DNA of 64,000 bases from NCBI RefSeq assembly GCF_004912155.1, contig NZ_STGX01000006.1:62001-126000 (forward strand), written 5' to 3'. The notes under the pieces are model-generated. The model saw only the letters and a program-made list of their open reading frames with translations, made no database searches and was not told the origin of the DNA. Of this stretch, positions 16,331-23,338 are shown one piece after another (the first letter of the stretch is position 1; each line of letters begins with the position of its first letter). The translations under genes and the position numbers were made by a program. Origin of the DNA: Glycomyces paridis (GTDB taxonomy: Bacteria > Actinomycetota > Actinomycetes > Mycobacteriales > Micromonosporaceae).

Positions 16331-18622
16331 TCACCAGAGCGTCGCCTGCAACGGCTGTTCCTCCGGTGGAGAATCCGGGGCATGGGCGCTTCGGCATAGC
16401 GGGCATCCTGTGCCTCTACGAGTTCGTTTGTTCACGGCCGCTTCCCATTCATGTCCAGCCGTGCACCGCCACCACATGACCCGGTTCGAGAACGGGCGCA
16501 GCCGCTCCGGGGTCCAGTCACCGTTCAAGCCGGCCGCGAACTCTGCGGCAATCTCAGGGAACCGGTCAGCGAGACTGTGTCCTGGGGCCGCCGAGTTCGC
16601 TTCGTGACGGGCTTTGAGAATGCATGAACGACATCCGGTTCCCTCCGCTCGCGAACGTGCGACTGGGGACGCCTGCCACCGGTGTCCGCATGTCGGGCAC
16701 CGCCACCACACCAAGGTCCGCGACTCCTTGCGGACCTCCTCGGGCCCTTCAGGGTTCGCTTCGCGGTCCCACTGATCGACGAGGTCGGGTCGGGCAGCGG
16801 CGAACGATGCGACGTGCGCCCGTTCAGCATGGTAGGTGGCCCACCGGTCGTGCCGTTCACATTCGGGGCAGGAGGCGCCCCCGGTCGTTCGGGACGACAG
16901 CAGCGACGAAGTCTCGTGCCCGCGCTCGCACAACCAGTGCACGGTGACGTTCGCTGCAGGGACAAGGTTCCATGGGTTGAGCTCGCCGTTCTTCGTTGGA
17001 TGCCAGTTGGGCACAATTCTCGGGAACAGTTCGGCGGCCGATCCACCTGGCGGTGGAGTCCGATGCCCACGCTTGTCAGCGAACACGCATGTGCGGCAGC
17101 CTCCTCGCTGCTTGGTACGGCTGCGAACCGACGACTCCCATTCACGCCCGCAGTCCGGGCATTGCCACCACACGCGGTAGTCGCTCGTGATCTTGTAATC
17201 CCGGGGTGTGCGGCCTTCATTGCGCGTCGGGTGCCACGCGGCGGCGATTTCCGGATCTGCCGCGAGGGAGTCTTCGAACTCGTCCGGGCGGTACCGCAGG
17301 GGGGCGTCCATTTTCCGGCATTCCTTGCAGCCAGCGCCTTTGATGGTCCGGTCGGCCACTTTCTGGATCCATGCGTGTCCGCGCGCGCACCGCCACCAGA
17401 TCTTCCACTGTGATGCGGGCATGAAGTCGGCGCCGGTGCGGCCCTCGTTCAGGTCCGCGGCCACTTCAGCGGCGATCACCGGATACTTGTCCGCGAGGCT
17501 CTGCCCCGGCGGCGGCGGTTTCGGCTGTTTCCGCTTCGCTTGCTTGCAGGTCGCGCAGCCAGGCCCGGACCCGTTCGCGCGGCCGGCGACCGCGGCCTTC
17601 CATTGGTGTCCGCAGGAGTGGCAGCGCCACCACACGCGCTCTTGCGAACCGGACCCGTACGCTTCGGGCCCAGTCCCGTTCGTGTTAGTGTCCCAGTCGC
17701 AAACGAGTTCGGGATGATCACTCGCCAGGGAACGCTGCACCCGTTCCTTGTAGGCCGCTGCAGCGGCCGCCGCGCCCATGCGTGAACCTGCCCTCACGTA
17801 CGCATCGGCGTTCACGGGATAACCGAGATAGGCGAGATGCGCGAGCAGCAGTTGCGCGGCCTCGAGGACGGTTGCTGTTATCGGGATGCACAGGTCCCGG
17901 TCGGTGAGTGCTTCAAGGCCCTGACGGACACGAACGACCGTCCACCCGAGAGCAGTCAGATCCGCAGTCTTCTCACTGTCACGAGATTGACTCGTTCGAT
18001 GATGGAGGTTCCCGTCAAACTCGATGGCAAGGTGCCATTCGGGGGCAGCAATGTCGACTTGACGCCACCGGGTTCCTTCAGGAAGGCGCAGGTCGTGAAC
18101 AACGAGGCATCCCGCTGCACGGAGTTCATGGAACAGTTCGATTTCGAACCGTGACGTGCCTTGCGGGATGCATTTGGGGCAACGTGTGTTCTGACTGGTC
18201 CGCATGGACGGGGACGTCTGCCATTCGTGGCCGCGAGGGCACTGCCACCAGAGCGACCGTTTCGACGATCCGGGAAGGAGATCTGAAGGGGTGAGGTCAC
18301 CGTTGCGGTTCGGGTGCCATTCAGCGGCGACATCAGGGCGGACTTCAGCAAGGCTTCCTCCCGGGGGAGGTTTGCGGAAGCCGAACCGGGACCGGCTCGC
18401 GCACTGTGGACATCCTCGCGGGTTGGCAGCCTTGTTTCGGTTGGAGACGTATGCTTCCCATTCGTGCGCGCACTCAGGGCAGGCCCACCATGCTTTCGAA
18501 TTCCAGCAGGCGGGAATGTCGGCGGGCGTCAGGTCCCCGTTCTTGACCGGGTGCCATTGTGCTGCCAGAGCGGGGTTGTCCAATGCGAGGTTCGGTCGGC
18601 GGATTCGTGCTCGGTCTGCCAT
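16331..18622 (-). CDS. Multi-zinc-ribbon (DUF4379-like) protein with embedded Vsr-like nuclease domain
   Basis: A 763-residue protein. Eight repeats of ~65-75 residues each read roughly S(L/A)A..P....W.P..NG..TP......WW.C..GH.W...R.....C..C, the treble-clef/zinc-ribbon unit of DUF4379. Between repeats 2 and 3 lies a Vsr/DUF559-like nuclease domain (RFEIELFHELRAAG, QVDIAAPEWHLAIEFDGNLHH, LGWTVVRVR) with the D...EFDG..HH pattern. A few ribbons have lost a Cys or the second W. The ATG at 18620-18622 is chosen because the first repeat begins soon after; the frame stays open to 18745. The likely role is cutting DNA at structures or modifications recognised by the ribbon array, but this family's function is not established. 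Confidence 0.75.
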   Translation of the reverse strand: MADRARIRRPNLALDNPALAAQWHPVKNGDLTPADIPACWNSKAWWACPECAHEWEAYVSNRNKAANPRGCPQCASRSRFGFRKPPPGGSLAEVRPDVAAEWHPNRNGDLTPSDLLPGSSKRSLWWQCPRGHEWQTSPSMRTSQNTRCPKCIPQGTSRFEIELFHELRAAGCLVVHDLRLPEGTRWRQVDIAAPEWHLAIEFDGNLHHRTSQSRDSEKTADLTALGWTVVRVRQGLEALTDRDLCIPITATVLEAAQLLLAHLAYLGYPVNADAYVRAGSRMGAAAAAAAYKERVQRSLASDHPELVCDWDTNTNGTGPEAYGSGSQERVWWRCHSCGHQWKAAVAGRANGSGPGCATCKQAKRKQPKPPPPGQSLADKYPVIAAEVAADLNEGRTGADFMPASQWKIWWRCARGHAWIQKVADRTIKGAGCKECRKMDAPLRYRPDEFEDSLAADPEIAAAWHPTRNEGRTPRDYKITSDYRVWWQCPDCGREWESSVRSRTKQRGGCRTCVFADKRGHRTPPPGGSAAELFPRIVPNWHPTKNGELNPWNLVPAANVTVHWLCERGHETSSLLSSRTTGGASCPECERHDRWATYHAERAHVASFAAARPDLVDQWDREANPEGPEEVRKESRTLVWWRCPTCGHRWQASPVARSRAEGTGCRSCILKARHEANSAAPGHSLADRFPEIAAEFAAGLNGDWTPERLRPFSNRVMWWRCTAGHEWEAAVNKRTRRGTGCPLCRSAHAPDSPPEEQPLQATLW

Positions 18623-18934
18623 GGCGTCACCGTAGGGTATCGGTCCGACATTGAACGCTTCCGTGTGATTTGGCGCTGGTTCAGCCGCAGCGACTCCGGC
18701 CCGCGGCCGCGGACGGCACCTGTCCATCCCGGTTGGCGTCACCATCGGCCGCGGCTACACCCCCCAGCTCTACTGCCCCGAATCCGAAACCCATCCCAAC
18801 CGCGCCGTCATGTCCTGGACGCTACATGGTCCACTGGAATCTCCCCTGGAACCGCCCGCCTCAGTTCCACACTACGAACGTCGACGACGGCTTGGAGACG
18901 AGCCCTCGGAACTGCTTGATGCGAGGTCAGGGGC

Positions 18935-19123
18935 TCAGGAATCCCTGGTGATCTCTTGGACCGAGCCCATGGCCGGGTCCACCGGTTCGAGCTCGAGACC
19001 GAGACCTTGCGCCCGCAACCGCTCCGCTTTCCCAAGCCGGATGAGGACTCCGGCGATGCGGTGAGCGTCGATGGTCTCGCGCCGCTCGCCATACACGCTG
19101 ATCCGGCGCTCATATCCTGACAT
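18935..19123 (-). CDS. Cassette partner protein, copy B
   Basis: A 62-residue protein (MSGYERRISVYGERRETIDA, then HRIAGVLIRLGKAERLRAQ and an acidic tail). It is basic in the first half and has no recognised domain. It begins exactly 60 bp after the stop of the HTH protein copy B, the same spacing as copy A, and its core is nearly identical to copy A. The intact frame here and the matching spacing show that the two genes move as one unit. Function unknown. Confidence 0.6.
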   Translation of the reverse strand: MSGYERRISVYGERRETIDAHRIAGVLIRLGKAERLRAQGLGLELEPVDPAMGSVQEITRDS

Positions 19124-19183
19124 CGCCCGACCATAACGCCGGAGCCCTCACCTTCCTTGGAAGCGATCGTGCCGTGTCGCGAC

Positions 19184-19480
19184 TCAGCCGACCAGGAGCC
19201 GGTGGATGCTGCGCCGACTGATTCCAAACTCAGCCGCCAGCGCCTTCCTGCAAGCCCCCGCACGAGCCGCGGTCAGCAAACGCTCGAACTCCTCAGGCGC
19301 GAGCCGGTCCCGGATCGCCCGAGGTTGACCATTGCGGGAGGCAGCCGCCAGCGCAGAGACTTCCGGTGCCGACTGGTGCCGTTCCAGGGACCCGGCGGCC
19401 GAAATGACGTCCCGTACGCGTGCCAACAGGCGCGTGACCTGCGGTGATGAGTTGTAGTAAGCGGTGCTAAGGTCCACCAT
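19184..19480 (-). CDS. Small HTH protein, cassette copy B
   Basis: A 98-residue protein from ATG 19478-19480 (MVDLSTAYYNSSPQVTRLLA). The C-terminal helix-turn-helix is KALAAEFGISRRSIHRLLVG. Nucleotide identity to copy A is highest at the 5' end (a tract of roughly 90 bp that includes cccgtacgcgtgccaaca) and stops at the start codon. Upstream sits a terminator-like hairpin, so this copy may depend on a different promoter. It lies at the right boundary of the island. Confidence 0.7.
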   Translation of the reverse strand: MVDLSTAYYNSSPQVTRLLARVRDVISAAGSLERHQSAPEVSALAAASRNGQPRAIRDRLAPEEFERLLTAARAGACRKALAAEFGISRRSIHRLLVG

Positions 19481-19484
19481 TACG

Positions 19485-19510
19485 AAGCCCCGGCCTTTGA
19501 GCCGGGGCTT
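19485..19510. terminator. Hairpin at the island boundary
   Basis: Arms AAGCCCCGGC (19485-19494) and GCCGGGGCTT (19501-19510) with a 6-nt loop, followed by TTC. It lies immediately 5' of the leftward HTH gene. It could stop leftward read-through from the core genome into the island, or be the 3' end of a lost gene. Confidence 0.65.
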
Positions 19511-19663
19511 TCGCATTCAGAGCCGATCGGCCTCTCACTCCGGCTCTTTCAAGGTCTCGCCGAACGCCCCTTCGAGCAGTTCCCCGAGCCCTGCTCACTT
19601 GCCCGCATCCGCAGGCACTCCTGTATGGTGGTGCGCGGTGTGCCGGGAAGTCTGGTCGGCGAC

Positions 19664-21058
19664 ATGCCGTCGACCCGATCGGAGCCCCGACCAGTGCCCT
19701 CCTCCCCTGAACCCTGGAAGTCCCCGGTCTGGCGGTCCGCGCCGTCATTCCTCTACTCGCGCAAGCCTCTCGCCCGGTACGTGGGTCGACCGGCCGCGGA
19801 GTTCCTCAAGATCGAGCCGGCGGCTGGGGTGGTCCTCGTCGCCTGCGCGGCGCTGGCGATGCTGTGGGCGAACTCGCCTTGGTCGGCCTCCTATGAGGCG
19901 GTGTGGGGCATGGACATCTCGATCCACGTCGGATCCTTCGAACTCCACCACAGCTTGCGGGAGTGGATCAACGACGCCTTGATGGCGATCTTCTTCTTCG
20001 TGGTCGGCATGGAGATCAAATCGGAGATCGTCTCGGGCGAGCTGCGCAGCGTCCGCAACGCGGTCGCTCCGGTGGCCGGGGCGATCGGCGGCATGGCCGT
20101 TCCGGCGCTCGTCTACGCGGCGTTCAACGCCGGCGGCGCGGGCTCCGGCGGCTGGGGTGTGCCGATGGCGACCGACATCGCCTTCGCCGTGGGCGTGCTC
20201 GCCCTGTTCGGGTCGCGCATCCCCTCTGCCGCCAAGGTGTTCCTGCTGACCCTCGCGATCGTGGACGACCTCGGCGCGATCGCCGTCATCGCGATCTTCT
20301 ACACCGACGAGCTCTCCATGCCCTGGCTCGCGGCCGCGGGCGCGATCCTCGCCCTCGCGATCGGCTTGCGGGTGCTGAACGTGTGGTCCGGTCCGGTGTA
20401 CCTCATGGTCGGTATCGCCCTCTGGCTGGCCGTCCTCGAATCCGGCATCCACGCCACCATCGCCGGCGTCGCCATGGGCCTGGTCATCTCCGCCAAGCCG
20501 CTCCTGGACCCCGCCGCGGCCCACGCCAAGGCACAGGAACTCGCGAAGCAGGGGCTCACGGTCGAGGAGACCGAGCAGCTCGCACGGCTCACACGCGACG
20601 CCCAGCCGCCGACCCACCGCCTCCAGCACGAGCACCACCCGTTCTCCTCGTTCATCGTGCTGCCGCTGTTCGCGCTCGCCAACGCCGGTGTGGCGCTCTC
20701 AGGCGATCTGCTCGCGACCGCCGCGACCTCGGCGGTGACGCTCGGGATCGTGGTCGGCCTGGTCGCCGGGAAGACCTTGGGGATCACCGCCGCGGTGTGG
20801 ATCGCCGTCAAGTCCGGAGCCGGACGGCTCCCCGAGGGCACGACCTGGCCGCTGTTGACCGGGATCGCGGCCGTCGCCGGTATCGGGTTCACCGTCGCCC
20901 TGTTCATCACCGAGCTCGCCTTCCACAGCGGCGAGGCCGCGCTGCTGTCCGACGAGGCGAAGATCGGGGTCCTGGCCGGGTCGGTGGCCGCCGCCCTCAT
21001 CGGCGCTGCGATCGTGGGCCTGACCGCCCCCGAACGACCGACCGACACAACCGCCTGA
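19664..21058 (+). CDS. nhaA: Na+/H+ antiporter NhaA
   Basis: About 464 residues with 10-12 membrane segments. Family landmarks are MAIFFFVVGMEIKSE, VPMATDIAFAVGVLALFG and TLAIVDDLGAIAVIA with the DD pair that carries Na+ and H+ in E. coli NhaA (Asp163/Asp164). A short hydrophilic loop (about 50 residues, AHAKAQELAKQGLTVEETEQ) in the middle is typical of actinomycete versions. The start is uncertain: ATG 19664 is chosen, with ATG 19625 also in frame. It is the first clear core-genome gene after the island and exchanges Na+ for H+ across the membrane. Confidence 0.92.
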   Translation: MPSTRSEPRPVPSSPEPWKSPVWRSAPSFLYSRKPLARYVGRPAAEFLKIEPAAGVVLVACAALAMLWANSPWSASYEAVWGMDISIHVGSFELHHSLREWINDALMAIFFFVVGMEIKSEIVSGELRSVRNAVAPVAGAIGGMAVPALVYAAFNAGGAGSGGWGVPMATDIAFAVGVLALFGSRIPSAAKVFLLTLAIVDDLGAIAVIAIFYTDELSMPWLAAAGAILALAIGLRVLNVWSGPVYLMVGIALWLAVLESGIHATIAGVAMGLVISAKPLLDPAAAHAKAQELAKQGLTVEETEQLARLTRDAQPPTHRLQHEHHPFSSFIVLPLFALANAGVALSGDLLATAATSAVTLGIVVGLVAGKTLGITAAVWIAVKSGAGRLPEGTTWPLLTGIAAVAGIGFTVALFITELAFHSGEAALLSDEAKIGVLAGSVAAALIGAAIVGLTAPERPTDTTA

Positions 21059-21078
21059 CCGCGCAGGTTGCGCAACAG

Positions 21079-21097
21079 AATGTTATTGCCTAACATT
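21079..21097. promoter_or_regulatory. TetR operator candidate
   Basis: AATGTTA-TTGCC-TAACATT is a perfect 7-5-7 inverted repeat ending seven bases before the GTG start of the TetR gene at 21104. The position is typical for autorepression of a TetR-ABC operon and supports the GTG start over the upstream ATG at 21068. Confidence 0.75.
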
Positions 21098-21103
21098 TTG
21101 ACC

Positions 21104-21664
21104 GTGACAGGCGCATCGAAACGTGAGCGAACGCGGGCGCGGCTGGCCGAGCACGCGATCGCCCTGTTCGAGGATCAGGGGTTCGAGGCGACGAGCGTCG
21201 CCCAGATCGCGGACGCCGCCGGAGTCAGCGAGATGACCTTCTTTCGGCATTTCGGCAGCAAAGAACAGGCGGTGCTGACCGATCCCTTCGACCCGGTCGT
21301 CGCCGCGGCCGTCGGCGCCCGGCCCCTCGGCGAGGCCCCCCTGGAGCGAGCCGCGCGCGGACTGCACTCGGCCCTGGCCGCATTGTCCGAAGCGGACTTG
21401 GCGACCGCGCGGCGCAGAACCGCGATCGTCGCCCGCACACCCGTGCTCCGCGCCGCGGCCGCCACGCAGAACGAGGTCACGGTCACCGCCATCGCCGAGC
21501 GACTCGCCGGAGACGGCGCCGATCCGTTCGCCGCAACCGTCGCGGCCCAAGCCGTCATCGCCGCCGTGACCACGGCGCTGTACGCCTGGGCGGAGCGCCC
21601 CGAACGTTCACTGGCCGCCACCGTCGGCGCCGCGCTCGAGGTCTTGGACCCCGATCATGACTGA
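21104..21664 (+). CDS. TetR-family repressor of the adjacent ABC exporter
   Basis: 186 residues from the GTG at 21104. The N-terminal TetR HTH reads RARLAEHAIALFEDQGFEATSVAQIADAAGVSEMTFFRHFGSK in three short helices. The C-terminal ligand domain is Ala-rich and helical. A perfect inverted repeat sits just before the start. The gene overlaps the ABC ATPase by 8 nt, so repressor and exporter are one operon and autoregulation is likely. The ligand is unknown. Confidence 0.88.
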   Translation: MTGASKRERTRARLAEHAIALFEDQGFEATSVAQIADAAGVSEMTFFRHFGSKEQAVLTDPFDPVVAAAVGARPLGEAPLERAARGLHSALAALSEADLATARRRTAIVARTPVLRAAAATQNEVTVTAIAERLAGDGADPFAATVAAQAVIAAVTTALYAWAERPERSLAATVGAALEVLDPDHD

Positions 21665-22391
21665 CCGGCTCGCGATCGAGGACGCCGTACGCGCCTACGG
21701 GCCGCACGCCGGTGTCCTGGGCCTGTCGCTCACGGTCGCACCGGGTTCGGTACAGGCGCTCGTGGGGCTCAACGGCGCGGGGAAGACGACCCTCATGCGC
21801 GCCGTCCTCGGGATGGTGCGACTCGATGCCGGATCGGTCCTGATCGACGGCATACCGGTCGGGGCGATGCCCGCCGCCGCCTGGGCGCGGGTCGGTCACC
21901 TGCTCGACCGGCCGTTCGCCTACCCCGAACTCGACGTTCGCGCGAACCTCGAAGTGGCCGCGCGGCTCCGGGGCCTGCCCGCCCAGGCCGTCCCCGCAGC
22001 CGTCGCCGCCTCGCTCGGTCGCATGGGCATCGGCCGGTACGAGCGGGTCCGGGCCTCGCGGTTGTCGAAGGGCAACCGGCAACGCCTGGGCCTGTCGGCC
22101 GCTTTGATCGCCGACCCGGATCTGGTCGTCCTGGACGAGCCCACCGACGGCCTCGATCCTGCGGGAGTGATCGCTCTGCGCGAGGCGCTGCGCGAGCGGG
22201 CCGACAGCGGCGCGGGCGTCCTGGTCTCCAGCCACCACCTCGACGAGGTCGCGCGCGTCGCCGACCGCATCTCGGTGATGAACCGCGGCAGGATCATCGG
22301 CGCGCTGGAGCCCGCTGAAGCCGAGCTCGAGCGCGCGTTCTTCGAACTGGTGCTCGCCGACGACCGTCGGCATGAAGGGGACTCGGTGTGA
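21657..22391 (+). CDS. ABC transporter ATP-binding protein
   Basis: A 244-residue ABC ATPase of the drug/antibiotic exporter type. It has Walker A GLNGAGKTT, signature LSKGNRQRLGL (a variant of LSGGQ), Walker B DLVVLDEPTDGLD and an H-loop SSHHLDE. It overlaps TetR by 8 nt and the permease by 4 nt (GTGA). It would power the membrane subunit encoded next. Confidence 0.92.
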   Translation: MTDRLAIEDAVRAYGPHAGVLGLSLTVAPGSVQALVGLNGAGKTTLMRAVLGMVRLDAGSVLIDGIPVGAMPAAAWARVGHLLDRPFAYPELDVRANLEVAARLRGLPAQAVPAAVAASLGRMGIGRYERVRASRLSKGNRQRLGLSAALIADPDLVVLDEPTDGLDPAGVIALREALRERADSGAGVLVSSHHLDEVARVADRISVMNRGRIIGALEPAEAELERAFFELVLADDRRHEGDSV

Positions 22392-23155
22392 GCGGTCTTC
22401 GAGCGGCCCTGTGGGTCGAGGCGCGCAAGGCCCGGGCCGCGCGTGTGCTGCACGTCGCGGCGGTCCTGCTCGTCATCGGAGCCGCGGTCCTCAGCGCGTC
22501 CCTGACCGCGGCGGTCGAGGCGGGGAACGAGCAGATCGTCGCCAAGCTCGGGCAGGCGGCCGGATCCGAAGGGTGGCCGCTGCTCACGGCCACGGTGACG
22601 CAGATCGTCGCGGCCGGTGCCGTGCTGACGTTCGGCCTCACGTTGAGCTGGCAGTTCGGTCGCGAGTTCACCGACGGTACGGCGTACGGGCTGTGCGCGC
22701 TGCCGGTCTCCCGCACCGCGCAGGTGGTCGCGAAGTTCGTCGTCCACACTGTCTGGACGCTCGCAGTGGCCGCCGTCCTGGTCGGTTTCGTGGTCCTCAC
22801 CGGTCTCGCCGTCGGCCTGGGTCGGCCCGACCACGGTGATCCGGCGGCTCTGGGCCGCCTCCTGGTCCTGTGCGTCCTGGGTGGTCTCGTCGCGGCTCCG
22901 GCCGCTGTGGCCGCGACGCTCGGCCGTGGGCCGATGCCCGGCATCGCGGCCACGGTAGGCGTCATCGTGCTCGCCCAGGTGTCGGTGGCGGCCGCACCCG
23001 CATCGAGTGCCTGGATCCCGTTGGCCGCTCCGGCACTGTGGGCGATGCGACCCGACCAGGTCTCGCTCGCACAGTTGGGGCTGACGGCCGTGACCGCCGT
23101 CGTGTTCGCGGCCCTGACCGCTCGGGCCTGGAGCCGCCTCGAACTCGACCGCTGA
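22388..23155 (+). CDS. ABC transporter permease
   Basis: A 255-residue membrane protein with about six hydrophobic segments, an ABC-2 type permease by layout. The GTG start overlaps the ATPase stop. The segment around QFGREFTDGTAYGL is the conserved cytoplasmic loop of this family. With the ATPase it forms an exporter under TetR control. Confidence 0.88.
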   Translation: MSGLRAALWVEARKARAARVLHVAAVLLVIGAAVLSASLTAAVEAGNEQIVAKLGQAAGSEGWPLLTATVTQIVAAGAVLTFGLTLSWQFGREFTDGTAYGLCALPVSRTAQVVAKFVVHTVWTLAVAAVLVGFVVLTGLAVGLGRPDHGDPAALGRLLVLCVLGGLVAAPAAVAATLGRGPMPGIAATVGVIVLAQVSVAAAPASSAWIPLAAPALWAMRPDQVSLAQLGLTAVTAVVFAALTARAWSRLELDR

Positions 23156-23338
23156 GTCGACTGCACCGGTCAGAACCGGAAGCGGAGGATCCAGACGCCT
23201 CGGCGGGCCCGGCCACGCCGGGCCGCGAACACCCGTGCCATGACCCGACAGGCGGCGTCGAAGTGCTCGGTGAGACGCGACACCACCTGGTGCCGCATAC
23301 GAGTTCGACGGCGACCGAAGCGTCGGGCCGGCGCGAAC

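Noticed and set aside
9702-19480. Cassette copies as an insertion sequence
   Set aside because: No transposase, no terminal inverted repeats and no target-site duplication are visible.
19440-19520. tRNA or att site at the right boundary of the island
   Set aside because: Only a terminator-like hairpin is seen; no tRNA fold and no matching direct repeat at the left end of the window.
23170-23298. 42-residue Arg-rich minus-strand ORF after the GNAT-ACS gene
   Set aside because: No RBS and the Arg bias is expected from GC-rich non-coding DNA.
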